This document shows positions 9,114 to 18,068 of a DNA stretch of 64,000 nt, piece after piece (position 1 is the first letter of the stretch; every line of letters starts with the position of its first letter). Source of the DNA: Desulfobacteraceae bacterium Eth-SRB2 (GTDB lineage: Bacteria > Desulfobacterota > Desulfobacteria > Desulfobacterales > UBA11574); NCBI GenBank assembly GCA_004193595.1, contig RPGQ01000004.1:56809-120808 (forward strand), written 5' to 3'. The translations under genes were made by a program, and so were the position numbers. The notes under the pieces were generated by a model. The model was not told where the DNA came from, did no database searches, and was given only the letters and a program-made list of their open reading frames with translations.

Positions 9114-9391
9114 TGAGGGTTCGGAGAGTTTATCTTTTAGAGCCCCAAATTAAGCGGAATGAATGATCAGCAACGAAACCGTACACTGTTTGAATGCATT
9201 AGGGATCGTTGCGAAAAAACAGCGCTTTGATGAATTCGTAATGAAAAGATAAAAAATGTTATCTACCTAAACTATTTATTTAAATATTGATACACTGTTT
9301 TTTCGTTACGAGCCCTTATGCATGAGTTTGTACGGTGTAGTTGCTGATTATTCATGGAGCAATTCAATTAAAAAAACTTCCCGATCCCTCA
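9114..9391. repeat. MITE-like nested palindromic element, full copy
   Basis: The termini TGAGGGTTCGGAGAGTTT and the complement of AAACTTCCCGATCCCTCA are inverted repeats. Inside them further arms pair: AATCAGCAAC-type words near 9167 with TGCTGATTATTCAT near 9342, and ATGCATTAGGG near 9195 with CCCTTATGCAT near 9313. The arms total about 100 bp on each side around an AT-rich centre (9216-9291). A deleted derivative lies at 12115-12187 and a right half at 53901-53968. No coding capacity, as expected for a miniature inverted-repeat element. Confidence 0.7.
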
Positions 9392-9622
9392 CTTATTTAT
9401 AAATTTTGTGTTTTTTGCGGCAAAACTTTTTCCATACTGTCACTAAAACACCAAGTCTCAAATTAAGAATCATAAATATATCCTTTGTGTCTTAGAGTCT
9501 GGTGGCAATTTCTTCAGACTTCTCCGGTGCTCAGGAATTTAATTATGAATTAATCGCTTGAATCTTTATCATAGTCTGGTAATAATTTAAACATAACATA
9601 TAAAAAAGGAGGAGAATGCCTT

Positions 9623-10174
9623 ATGTTTTTATCCCTTATCCAAAAACGCAGAAGTATTCGTAAATATTTGGAAAAGTTAGTAGAGACCGAAAAAATTGAT
9701 CAGCTCATTGAGGCAGCGCTGCGCTCCCCTTCATCAAGAGGGTTTAACCCATGGGAGTTTATCGTTGTTACGGATAAAGGTTTACTCGATAAACTTTCAA
9801 AGGCAAAACCCCACGGCGCATCATTTTTAAAAAATGCTTCTTTAGGAATCGTTGTCTGCGGAAATCCTGAAAAATGCGATGTATGGGTTGAGGATGCTTC
9901 CATCGCTTCCATCTTTATCCACCTGGCGGCAATGTCTGTGGGGCTGGGAAGCTGCTGGATCCAGATTAGAAAAAGAATGTATGATCAGACAAAAACCTCA
10001 AATGCGTATATCCGCGATCTTTTAAATATTCCGGGAAATTTAAATGTAGAATCGATTGTCGCCATCGGATACCCCGATGAAAAAAAACCACCTCACCGCA
10101 AAGAAGAACTGCAATATCAAAAAGTTCATTATGGTTTGTACGGCAATTACGACCCAAGGGTAGCATCTCAATAA
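9623..10174 (+). CDS. Nitroreductase family protein
   Basis: 183 residues with the FMN-dependent nitroreductase fold. The opening IQKRRSIRKY carries the phosphate-binding Arg residues, followed by ALRSPSSRGFNPWEFIVV (FMN contacts), ASIAAxx-type DASIASIFIHLAAMSVGLGSCWIQIR, and VESIVAIGYPDEKKPPH near the C-terminus. Such enzymes transfer hydride from NAD(P)H to nitro groups, quinones or flavins; the substrate is not predictable. A strong AAAAGGAGGAG site precedes the ATG. Its upstream region is next to the MITE-like element, and a short repeat (10183-10231) follows. Confidence 0.85.
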   Translation: MFLSLIQKRRSIRKYLEKLVETEKIDQLIEAALRSPSSRGFNPWEFIVVTDKGLLDKLSKAKPHGASFLKNASLGIVVCGNPEKCDVWVEDASIASIFIHLAAMSVGLGSCWIQIRKRMYDQTKTSNAYIRDLLNIPGNLNVESIVAIGYPDEKKPPHRKEELQYQKVHYGLYGNYDPRVASQ

Positions 10175-10182
10175 ATTATTAA

Positions 10183-10231
10183 GCCGGGTCAATATGAACA
10201 TTTAATACACCAGAGCTTAATGAGAAGTTAC
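10183..10231 (+). repeat. Short dispersed repeat E, copy 1
   Basis: GCCGGGTCAATATGAACATT then TAATACACCAGAGCTTAATGAGAAGTTAC. Related copies are at 47166-47230 (same strand) and at 30669-30710, 54141-54176 and 63386-63442 (opposite strand). All are intergenic. Confidence 0.6.
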
Positions 10232-10344
10232 ATGGACACGAACGAACTTCTTGACTTAAAAGGAACCTTTAATTATTACAATTCATACAGTGAAAAACTT
10301 GGCTGATTACATATGAATAACCAATATTAATCTAAACAGAGAAA

Positions 10345-11232
10345 ATGATGAAAAACACGACAGTTAAGGTGGGTCGGAATGATCCTTGCCCTTGCGGAAG
10401 CGGGCTAAAATATAAAAAATGCTGCCTCGGCAGATCAAAGTCGGAGCCTGATAACCTCAAGGCTTCTTATGCTAAAAAATACAGAATTCGACTCAAGCAG
10501 GCAGCGGATATCCAAGGCATCAGGAACGCCGGTCGTCTTGTCATAGACACGCTTGACCTGGTAGAGTCTGAAATAAGGCCTGGAATTAGGACCGATGAGA
10601 TTAACACCCTTGTTCATGAATACACGATTAAACATGGAGCTATCCCTGCACCTTTGAACTATCGGGGGTTTCCAAAAAGCGTTTGTGTTTCCGTAAATGA
10701 AGTGATCTGTCACGGCATCCCCGATGAACGGGTTTTAGAGGACGGGGATATTGTCAATGTCGATATAACGTCCATTTTGAATGAATATTATGCCGACGCA
10801 AGTAAAACCTTTTTCGTGGGCACACCCGGATCCAAAGCTCAAAAGATCGTCCGTGTGGCTAAAAAATGCCTCGACCTGGGTATATCCATGATTAAGCCCG
10901 GAAACACCATCGGCGATATCGGATGGGCTATTCAAAAACATGCCGAAAGCCAGGGATGCTCGGTGGTCAGGGAATTTGTGGGGCATGGAGTAGGGTTTGA
11001 TTTCCATGAACCGCCTCAGATTCCGCACTTCGGCAGAAAGGGAGAAGGGATCCGTTTGATTCCGGGCATTGTCCTTACCGTTGAACCCATGATCAATATA
11101 GGGCAAAAAGAGCTTGTCATTCTGAGAGATAAATGGACTGCCGTCACCAAAGACCATTCCCTTTCCGCCCAGTTTGAACAAACACTTCTTGTTACCGATA
11201 ATGGTTGTGAGAGCCTTACGCCTTATGATTAA
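10345..11232 (+). CDS. map: Type I methionine aminopeptidase with N-terminal SEC-C zinc motif
   Basis: 295 residues. Residues 9-28 carry [18 protein letters not shown], the SEC-C (SecA C-terminal-like) zinc motif that can dock proteins at ribosomes or SecB. From about residue 45 a complete pita-bread MetAP follows: HGIP (substrate His), [24 protein letters not shown] (metal Asp pair), [10 protein letters not shown] (metal His) and LTVEPM (metal Glu). It removes the initiator Met co-translationally. The SEC-C extension resembles some Gram-negative and plant organellar MetAPs. The next gene overlaps by 8 bp, so the two are coupled. Confidence 0.92.
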   Translation: MMKNTTVKVGRNDPCPCGSGLKYKKCCLGRSKSEPDNLKASYAKKYRIRLKQAADIQGIRNAGRLVIDTLDLVESEIRPGIRTDEINTLVHEYTIKHGAIPAPLNYRGFPKSVCVSVNEVICHGIPDERVLEDGDIVNVDITSILNEYYADASKTFFVGTPGSKAQKIVRVAKKCLDLGISMIKPGNTIGDIGWAIQKHAESQGCSVVREFVGHGVGFDFHEPPQIPHFGRKGEGIRLIPGIVLTVEPMINIGQKELVILRDKWTAVTKDHSLSAQFEQTLLVTDNGCESLTPYD

Positions 11233-11881
11233 TAGGCCGTTTCGTATAAAGGCCGTACTTTTCGATTTTGACGGCACCTTAACTCAACCCGGCGCTTTAG
11301 ATTTTCCCCTTCTAAAAAATACCATCGACTGTCCCTCTGACATCCCGGTTCTCGAGTTTATAGACAGCCTGCCGACTTCCCTTGAGAAGGAAGAAATCAT
11401 TTCTTTACTGGAACGCTTTGAAACCAAAGCTGCAGTTCATTCGGAACCCAACGACGGGGCCGAGTCTTTGATCCATTATCTGCGTTCAAAAGGGCTCAGT
11501 ATGGGAATAATTACCCGAAACCGTTTTTTAAGCATAGAACGTGCACTGCAAAATTTTGAAAATATCACTATTTCATATTTTGATGTCATTATTTCCAGGA
11601 ACACACCTGTCAAACTCAAACCCAGTGGCGACGGAATACGGCTGGCAGCTCAAAAACTGAACCTTGACGTAAAAGAGGTTCTCATGGTGGGGGATTATAT
11701 TTTTGATATTCAGGCAGGAAAAAGCGCAGGATGTAATACCGTTTTTCTGGATTATGGGACGGTATACGGAGATTTTAAAATTGAAAGTGACTTTACCATA
11801 TCCCATCTGGAGGAAATCAAGAAAATCGTTGGCATAGGACTCCCTCTTGGAGCGGGTAACCCACCTGCTCCTTTTGGATAA
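11225..11881 (+). CDS. HAD-superfamily hydrolase
   Basis: 218 residues from the ATG at 11225, chosen because the HAD motif follows directly and the start overlaps the map stop. Motif I is [10 protein letters not shown] (nucleophile Asp and acid/base Asp), motif II is IITRN, the motif III Lys lies in VKLKPSGDG, and motif IV is [16 protein letters not shown]. It resembles phosphoglycolate-phosphatase-like HAD-IA enzymes, with a helical cap between residues 20 and 95. The substrate is unknown. A longer in-frame start at 11174 inside map is less likely. The 3' end reads into a Pro/Gly-rich tail ([10 protein letters not shown]). Confidence 0.85.
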   Translation: MINRPFRIKAVLFDFDGTLTQPGALDFPLLKNTIDCPSDIPVLEFIDSLPTSLEKEEIISLLERFETKAAVHSEPNDGAESLIHYLRSKGLSMGIITRNRFLSIERALQNFENITISYFDVIISRNTPVKLKPSGDGIRLAAQKLNLDVKEVLMVGDYIFDIQAGKSAGCNTVFLDYGTVYGDFKIESDFTISHLEEIKKIVGIGLPLGAGNPPAPFG

Positions 11882-11922
11882 ATTCCCCTATCCTACCCAC
11901 ACGGAGCAGTCTGGGGCGGTCT

Positions 11923-12093
11923 TCAACACTCAAGACCTTTTAGCTTTCTTATTTCTCCCCGTGCTTCCTCCCTGCTGTTAACGGAAATTAACAAGTCCTG
12001 ACCCACGACGTAATATCTTTCCTGGAGTTCTAAAATTCTGAGCCCACCGGAAGTATTGATATCTACACCACTTGCTAATGTTACAATTGTCAT
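11923..12093 (-). CDS. Small hypothetical protein, 56 aa
   Basis: An uninterrupted ATG-to-TGA frame below usual length cut-offs. The peptide starts MTIVTLASGVDINTSGGL and continues with a charged amphipathic region ending SREEARGEIRKLKGLEC. Its composition looks protein-like rather than random. It has only a weak purine-rich site (AAGAGA) upstream, and a deleted MITE-like repeat (12115-12187) lies just before its start. No family recognised. It is convergent with the HAD gene. Confidence 0.45.
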   Translation of the reverse strand: MTIVTLASGVDINTSGGLRILELQERYYVVGQDLLISVNSREEARGEIRKLKGLEC

Positions 12094-12114
12094 TGTTTTG
12101 ATCTCTTAGTTTAT

Positions 12115-12187
12115 TGAGTGGTCGGAGAGTTTTTCTTTTAGAGCCCCAAATTAAGCGGTTCAACTAAAAAAACTCCCCGACCCCTCA
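12115..12187. repeat. MITE-like element, internally deleted copy
   Basis: Left arm TGAGTGGTCGGAGAGTTT and right arm ending AAACTCCCCGACCCCTCA are inverted repeats. The interior GAGCCCCAAATTAAGCGG also occurs in the 9114-9391 element (9141-9157), so this is a shortened member of the same family. Confidence 0.65.
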
Positions 12188-12321
12188 GTTTATTTTTAAT
12201 CGTTCACAAGTTCAGATTTACAAGATAAAACAAAAAGTTATAAACCTTAAACCTCTGAAACCTGAACCCAGGAACGGTTCGTTTTATTTTGACACTCGGA
12301 TTGAAGGACGAACGACTTTTC

Positions 12322-14235
12322 TTAATATTTACAAGCCAGCTCATACCCCGCTCGCACAGCCGTAAAAGTATCCTGTACCTTGTGGGCGTCACCGATGATT
12401 TCTATATTTGCAATTGCCTTTTTAATTTCATCATCCGGTTCCGGAGAAGAAAGCATTCCGGAAGCCAGGATAACGCTCTGGAAAGGGTCCAGAGACAGCC
12501 TTTCCCCATCCTTTTCCATTTCAACGCTGTCAGCTTTAAACGCTTTAACCGCTGTTTGGGGCATCAGGACCACCTTTTCCAATTGCTCAATTCTCATTAA
12601 GGCCAATTTCTTCGTAATTCCCTCCATGGCACCGCCCAGTTGATCAATAATCTCTACGGCCACCACATCATACCCCTCTTTTCCCAATTTTTCCGTAATC
12701 TCAAGCCCGACCTGGCCCACTCCGATGACCAGGATCCTCGGCCCTTTTACCTTCTTTTCTTCCCGGAAACACTCTATGCATGTCATGACATTCTGATTAT
12801 CAAGACCTTTGATTTTGGGAATATTTTGAACCGCTCCGACACCCCACACTAAAAGATCGGGCTGGATTTCTTTTATCAGGGCTGCATCAACGGCCCGGTT
12901 CATAAGGATAGAAGTCCCGCTGGATCTCACAGAATGTTTAATAGAGTCCAACCCCTCTTTCATTTTTTCCTTTCCCGGGGCCTGCCATGCCAGGGCAAAT
13001 TGCCCGCCCAAATGACCTGTTTTTTCGGCTAAGGTAATCTTATGGCCCCGCCTGCTCATGTAAAGGGCTGCACTCATTCCGGCAGGGCCTCCTCCCGCAA
13101 TAAGGACCTTCATGGGATTGGATGTGGGGGCAAGCTCCGGCAGACCGATCTCCGGGTTTAGATTGCAGCCCAAAGGCTCTCCGCTTTTCATTCGATGAAG
13201 GCATCCCTGAAGGCAATAGCCACAATATATGATCTCCTCATCCCTATCCTTTTGCCATTTCTCTATTAAATCCGGATCTGCGATAAGTGGCCTTCCAAGG
13301 GCCACAAGGTCGGCAAGGCCCTGATCCAGAAATTTGATTAATTTTTCTTTTCTGCCCATTCTGCCGGCCACAATCAAAGGGAGTGCGGTATGCTCACGCA
13401 CCCAGGCCAGGGCATCTATCTGAGGCTTATCCGGGAGGCTGGTATGATGAAAATACCATGGGGGACTGAAGCAGGCATTTCCCATTCCCACGTGTAGGGC
13501 GTTGATTCCGCTTTCTTCCGCCAATTTCAGCAGCGGCAGAAGGTCTTCCTGGCTGATGCCGAACTCCGGCGACATCTCATTACCGGAAATCCGGAGGATA
13601 CAGGGAATTTCAGGGGCCCCTTGTTTTACTGCTGAAAGTGCCTCCCTTGCAAAAAGCAACCGGTCCCGGCCATAGCGATCTTCTCTCTTGTTCAGCTTTC
13701 CGTTTAAAAATTGTGAGATGAGAAAACCGTGTCCTCCCTGAATTTCTATAATGTCGAATCCCGCTTGATTTGCCTTTTGGGCAGCGGATTTATAACCGTC
13801 AAGGATCGTCTCAATCTCTTGCTCGGTGAGCGCTTCTGAAACGCTGCCCTGTCTGGCAACACATGTCATAACCGAAGGCGCCTTGGGTGGGCCGCCAATG
13901 ATCTTGGGATTGGATGCCGCACCCCCATGATTCAGATGAAGGCAGGCCAATCGAGCTTCCTTGTGTATAACGTCAACAATCTTCCGAAGTTCTCCAACGC
14001 TTTCCGGAAGATGTACACAGGGCTGCTTGGGATGTTCCCTGCCGTCAGCAGTAACCGATACGGGCTCAGTAATAACCACCCCCGGACCGTTTCTCGCAAT
14101 TTGTCGGTAAAAAGTCACCTGGTGATCAGTCACAGTACCGTCAGGTTTGCCGCGCCCTATCTTGACCGGGGGAAAAACAAATTTATTGATAAGCTCCAGA
14201 TTACCTAACTTGAACGCCTGGAACATTCTCTTCAT
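12322..14235 (-). CDS. Old-yellow-enzyme / 2,4-dienoyl-CoA-reductase-like flavin oxidoreductase
   Basis: 637 residues with the FadH/trimethylamine-dehydrogenase layout. An N-terminal FMN TIM barrel (PPVKIGRGKPDG, HLNHGG, IQGGHGFLISQFLN) is followed by a Cys cluster for one [4Fe-4S] (C-x2-C-x3-C-x11-C in YCGYCLQGCLHR...GCN, about residues 340-360). The C-terminal half is an FAD/NAD(P)H two-dinucleotide region (VLIAGGGPAGMSAALY and ILVIGVGQVGLEI). These enzymes reduce enoyl-type double bonds or demethylate substrates. It lies 185 bp downstream of the selenoprotein-like flavoprotein on the same strand. The substrate is unknown. Confidence 0.85.
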   Translation of the reverse strand: MKRMFQAFKLGNLELINKFVFPPVKIGRGKPDGTVTDHQVTFYRQIARNGPGVVITEPVSVTADGREHPKQPCVHLPESVGELRKIVDVIHKEARLACLHLNHGGAASNPKIIGGPPKAPSVMTCVARQGSVSEALTEQEIETILDGYKSAAQKANQAGFDIIEIQGGHGFLISQFLNGKLNKREDRYGRDRLLFAREALSAVKQGAPEIPCILRISGNEMSPEFGISQEDLLPLLKLAEESGINALHVGMGNACFSPPWYFHHTSLPDKPQIDALAWVREHTALPLIVAGRMGRKEKLIKFLDQGLADLVALGRPLIADPDLIEKWQKDRDEEIIYCGYCLQGCLHRMKSGEPLGCNLNPEIGLPELAPTSNPMKVLIAGGGPAGMSAALYMSRRGHKITLAEKTGHLGGQFALAWQAPGKEKMKEGLDSIKHSVRSSGTSILMNRAVDAALIKEIQPDLLVWGVGAVQNIPKIKGLDNQNVMTCIECFREEKKVKGPRILVIGVGQVGLEITEKLGKEGYDVVAVEIIDQLGGAMEGITKKLALMRIEQLEKVVLMPQTAVKAFKADSVEMEKDGERLSLDPFQSVILASGMLSSPEPDDEIKKAIANIEIIGDAHKVQDTFTAVRAGYELACKY

Positions 14236-14420
14236 GATGAACCTCCTTTTGCGCTAATCCGATGCTTTTTTAATAGCATAGAAATTTCTTTTTTTGGACA
14301 CAGACCCGCCTGCCAATGCAAGGCAAGAGCGGGCAGGTGAACACAGATTATCAAGATTCTTAAATTGCAAAATAACAATATTACCTGTGTATATCTGCGA
14401 AAATCTGCGTCCTATTTAAA

Positions 14421-15779
14421 TTACCTTAATTTCTGCAGGGCCTGTTCTGCAGCAATTGTAATGGGTTCAAGGCTCGGTTCAGAGGAACAGTCGGGATTTC
14501 CCGCACACATCAATGTGGTTAAATCCGGAATCGTTTTTTCACCCAGGATCAGGGCATTGACCGTATCAATTTCCTTAACCGGCGCGTCACTGTCGCTGAT
14601 AATTTGTCCGCCGATCAGTTTTTGAGTCTTTTTGTCAAAGACAAGTTTCAGCGTCCAGGGCTTGGCACCGGGTATCATACCATGTTTGCTTCTGGAAGTT
14701 ACGACAGCGCTCACCGTTTCAAATCCCTCCTTTTGTGCCCGCTTATCGGTAAATCCCGTGGCCGCGATATACTTGTCAAAGATTCTGACCGCGGAGTTGT
14801 TTAATATTCCCGGAAATTCAATGTCATACCCCGCCAATCTTTTGGCTGCAAGACGTCCCTGAATAACTGAAGGGCCCCGCAGTAGCGAAGCTGACGGTTT
14901 TTTGGTCACAAAATGGATTTTTTCAACGCAATCTCCACCGGCAAGAATATCCGGATTTGATGTTTCCAGATATTTATTCACCTTAATACCAAAGGTACCG
15001 AGTTCGAGATTCATATCCTTTGCCAGTTCCAAATTCGGCCGTGCGCCCACCGAAACCATGACCATATCCGCATCGAGTTTTTCGCCGGTTTCAAGTTCAA
15101 CCCCTGCAACTTTCCCGTTTTGACCCAGAATCCGTGTTGCCCTGGACTCCATCTTCATATTGATGCCCTTTTCTACCATGCAGTCCTGTACCGTGATGGC
15201 CATGTCCGCATCGAGCATAAGAGCCAGAGGGGGTCCTAACGTCTTATACTTGACGACGGTTATATTGTAGTAATCCGGCTTATTTTCCGAAAGCAATGCC
15301 GCCAGTTCAAGATTAATAAATCCTGTTCCGATGAAAACAAGGTTTTTGGCCTTTTTCTCTTCCAGAAACCCTTTTATTTTTTCTGCATCCGGTACGCTCC
15401 GTAACGTGAATACTCCCTCAAGGTCAACGGTTTCAAATTCAGGTATCACCGGGTTTGCTCCGGTTGCCAGAATGATCTTGTTATAATCAATAGAAGCGCC
15501 GTCCGATAATTCTACGATCTTTTTTTCAGTGTCCACGTGAGTTACTTCTGCGATGATGTTCGTGATACCTGCATTTTCAAACATGGCATCCGGATTTGTG
15601 ATAGAATCAACAGTGGCCAGACCGGCCACAACATGAGGCAAAGATCACCTGACGATAAATCGTTCTTCTTTTCTAATAATAGTGACATCCACATCCGGCA
15701 TAAGTTTCTTTGCCAGCATTGCGGCAGGACCGCCGGTACCGCCACAACCGATAACGACCAGTTTTTCATCTTTTTTCAT
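14421..15779 (-). CDS. CoA-disulfide-reductase-like flavoprotein, probable selenoprotein (Sec45)
   Basis: From the ATG at 15779, which has a strong AAGGAGAGG site, to 14421 there is one frame of 453 codons, interrupted only by UGA at codon 45 (15645-15647). Before it lie VVIGCGGTGGPAA (FAD) and ERFIVR. After it come SLPHVVAGLATV and the full pyridine-nucleotide-disulfide oxidoreductase body: ATGANPVIP, VFIGTGFINLELAALL (NAD), VMVSVGARPN, ILAGGDCVE and a dimerisation domain. In CoA-disulfide reductases and NADH oxidases the single redox-active Cys sits at this point, ahead of (S)LPY. UGA therefore replaces the catalytic Cys, the classic Sec/Cys exchange. A GGUCU-loop hairpin lies 21 nt downstream. 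A nonsense mutation is the alternative. Conventional calling would start at 15641, after the UGA. Confidence 0.75.
15613..15629 (-). promoter_or_regulatory. SECIS-like hairpin downstream of UGA codon 45
   Basis: On the coding strand GTGGCC-GGTCT-GGCCAC forms a perfect 6-bp stem with loop GGUCU, beginning 15 nt after the UGA (loop at 21 nt). Bacterial SECIS elements lie in this spacing range. The E. coli fdhF element also presents a GGUCU apical loop to SelB. The same bases encode VAGLAT, so the hairpin could be partly coincidental. Confidence 0.6.
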
Positions 15780-15874
15780 AAGTCCTCTCCTTTGTTAATT
15801 TTTTGTATTATTCAAATCAGGATAAAATGCCATAGCGTATCAGTGTCCTGACCTTTATTCACTCCCCTCTGAGG

Positions 15875-16048
15875 TGTGTAATTCACTGATGTTGGTTAAC
15901 AGTGGTCATTTATTACTTTCCATCGGAATTCGAAGGTCTGGTTTCAGGTGTCGGGTGTCAGAAGGACGAACGTAAGAGCTGACACCTGAACACTGACACC
16001 TGACACCTGGATTGCTTGAGCTAACTCACCAACAATCTTAATTTACAC
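15875..16048 (-). repeat. Dispersed intergenic repeat A, copy 2
   Basis: Reverse complement of 4950-5118 with near-identical flanks and a different number of GACACCTG units (about 15960-16010). It occupies most of the 300-bp gap between the metal exporter and the CoA-disulfide-reductase-like gene. Confidence 0.75.
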
Positions 16049-16084
16049 CCCCCTATGAGCGATGTAAATATCCTGATTCCCATA

Positions 16085-17134
16085 TCAAAAACCCATGGCA
16101 AAAAGCATACTCCCAACCAAAAGTCCGAAAACAAGATTGAAAACCTTGATCAGCACGGAATCTTTAAGACTGTATGAAAGTAGGGGCAGCATACCGTGCC
16201 CGTCCTGTACAAATGATGTTGTGAAAAGCACGGAAAACGGTACCAACCCCTGTGCATACATCATTACAAATACAAGATGGGGTCCGGATTCCGGAATGAT
16301 GCCGATGAGCGCCCCCATCAGCAATACCCAGAGCATATGGTCATGGATAAAGGTGTTTAGGTTCCAGAAGGCCATGCCCCAATGCACAAAAACAAGGGCT
16401 CCAAATGTCCACAAAAAGATGCGAGAAAGGTGTTTTTTTATGATGTGGCCCCAGATATGGTACTCAAGATAGTGTTCAGGGCAAATCATAATTATGAACA
16501 ATGTGCATAGCGAAAGAGATATAAAGGTAATGCGTTTCCAGTCCCATGTGGGTGAGCCGAGAGTTCCTGTTGTGATCAAAATCAGAAATGAGGTTATAAG
16601 CACAAGTAGAAGGAATCTGTTAAAAGAAAGTGATTGAAAGTTTCCGATAAAATTGGTGGGCCTAAAGATGTCGCCGATCTTTTCCTTAATGGTCGTACCG
16701 GGCAGACATTCTTCACAATACACATCAATACATGATTCGCAAGGGGTAATCCCTAAAATAAGGATAATCCTATCACTTATCCAGGCAAAAGCGATTCCGA
16801 GTATAAACAGCAATCCGAAAAGAGCCAGAGCCGTACCCGGAAATTGTGCAAGCATTACAAATGCCTCATCTCCGGATGTGGCGATCATTCCACCCACTAT
16901 GGCACCAAAAGAGATCATGCCGTGGACATAAAGGCTGACATTCATAAATGCGCCCAGGCAACCAGGGGTAGAACCCAGAAAAGACGCCAGGGTATATTGT
17001 CTCCAGCGTCCTCCTTTGATAAGGTCTGACATGCGTCTTTGACTGGTCATATCAATAAAATCGACCAAAAGCATCATCACAAACACAAAAAAGCTGATCA
17101 TTAAAGCGTGTTTGAAGATAGACGTAAGTTCCAT
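16085..17134 (-). CDS. Putative 10-TM heavy-metal exporter (ArsP_2-type)
   Basis: 349 residues, mostly hydrophobic with about ten membrane helices in two halves. Conserved features are LGSTPGCLGAFMNVSLYVHGMISFGA (residues about 53-78), GDEAFVML and, in the second half, IPESGPHLVFVMMYAQG and SFVQDGHGMLPLLSYS. This matches the putative 10-TM heavy-metal exporter family. A cytoplasmic loop has a Cys cluster (CESCIDVYCEEC) that may bind metal. It is at the 3' end of the metal-cluster gene block, 72 bp after a zinc-ribbon gene, suggesting metal export as part of the block's role. The specific ion is unknown. Confidence 0.7.
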   Translation of the reverse strand: MELTSIFKHALMISFFVFVMMLLVDFIDMTSQRRMSDLIKGGRWRQYTLASFLGSTPGCLGAFMNVSLYVHGMISFGAIVGGMIATSGDEAFVMLAQFPGTALALFGLLFILGIAFAWISDRIILILGITPCESCIDVYCEECLPGTTIKEKIGDIFRPTNFIGNFQSLSFNRFLLLVLITSFLILITTGTLGSPTWDWKRITFISLSLCTLFIIMICPEHYLEYHIWGHIIKKHLSRIFLWTFGALVFVHWGMAFWNLNTFIHDHMLWVLLMGALIGIIPESGPHLVFVMMYAQGLVPFSVLFTTSFVQDGHGMLPLLSYSLKDSVLIKVFNLVFGLLVGSMLFAMGF

Positions 17135-17206
17135 GGGTTTGTGTTTATCACCGTTGACTGTTTTATTTGAGTCGGCGTGTCGAACAACCTTCCTATGAAA
17201 AAGATT

Positions 17207-17467
17207 CTATTCGTGGGTCATGGCCGCTCCGCATTTGGGACATTTCTGCTCATAACAGGGAGTTCCCAATTCATGGGTTGCTTTTTCACCGCAGTTGGGG
17301 CAGACGCAGAATCCACCCGGACCTGCCCCAAAACCACCTCCCCTGCCGCGACCCGCACCGCCTTGACCACGGCCCGAACCGCCTTGGCCGCGACCAGAAC
17401 CTCGCCCCTGTCCTCTTCCTGTTCCAGGTCCCTGGCCTTTCGGGCCTGTTCTATCTCCTCCTGGCAT
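17207..17467 (-). CDS. Glycine/arginine-rich protein with C-terminal zinc ribbon
   Basis: 86 residues. The N-terminus MPGGDRTGPKGQGPGTGRG resembles the 'MPGxDxTGPxGxGPxTGRG' start of DUF5320-type proteins. A GRGQGG-type low-complexity tract follows, then a two-CxxC zinc ribbon (CPNCGEKATHE and CPKCGAAM). Such proteins accompany NifX/ORP and MinD-ferredoxin genes in anaerobes; their role is unknown, perhaps metal or partner binding. It lies between the NifU-type gene and the exporter on the same strand. A long Gly-codon repeat makes the DNA GC-rich locally. Confidence 0.7.
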   Translation of the reverse strand: MPGGDRTGPKGQGPGTGRGQGRGSGRGQGGSGRGQGGAGRGRGGGFGAGPGGFCVCPNCGEKATHELGTPCYEQKCPKCGAAMTHE

Positions 17468-17614
17468 TTTATTTGTTTCCTTTCGTCTTATAGCTTTTTT
17501 TCAATTACTCACAACAATATGTCAAATTACCATTAAATATTTTTCTATTCAACCATTTTTCTGCTCAACTATTTAACCATATCCGGGGTAAAATATTTTC
17601 TTATCAAACTTATC

Positions 17615-18058
17615 TTACTTGTCCTTTCTTGACTGCTTAATCATATAATCATTAACCGCATCCTGAAGGGCATCTACAGATAAAAAGGCGCAATGTTTGT
17701 CTTCTTCGGGGAAACCTCCTAATTTTTTTAGAATAACTTCTCCGGTAATATCCACAATTTCATCCGGGGTCTTTCCAAGGGCCATCTCGGCCGCAAACGA
17801 GCCGCACACGGCACTGGATCCACAACCATCGGTTTGAAATAATGCTTTTTTAACTCTCTCATCTTCAAACTTCAAGAACATCTGTATGGTATCACCGCAT
17901 GAACCTGTGATACGCCCATATCCATCGGGATTATCCATGGTACCTATATACAAAGGCTTGATCCACCTTTGAAACGCGACATCGCCATAGTCTTCTTTTG
18001 TCTGCTCAAAAATTTGGTTCTGCAAATCTTCAACAAAATTATCAAAATCCTTACTCAT
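17615..18058 (-). CDS. NifU/IscU-type iron-sulfur cluster scaffold
   Basis: 147 residues of NifU N-terminal domain. The three scaffold Cys are in place: C54 (TGSCGDT, with the usual Asp two residues on), C79 (QTDGCGSSAVCGS) and C123 (KHCAFLSVDALQDAV). It would assemble an Fe-S cluster and pass it to apo-proteins. It starts 11 bp after the NifX-like stop, so both are in one transcription unit. Its presence beside ORP-type and MinD-ferredoxin genes suggests local cluster supply for that complex. Confidence 0.88.
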   Translation of the reverse strand: MSKDFDNFVEDLQNQIFEQTKEDYGDVAFQRWIKPLYIGTMDNPDGYGRITGSCGDTIQMFLKFEDERVKKALFQTDGCGSSAVCGSFAAEMALGKTPDEIVDITGEVILKKLGGFPEEDKHCAFLSVDALQDAVNDYMIKQSRKDK

Positions 18059-18068
18059 CGGCGTTTCC

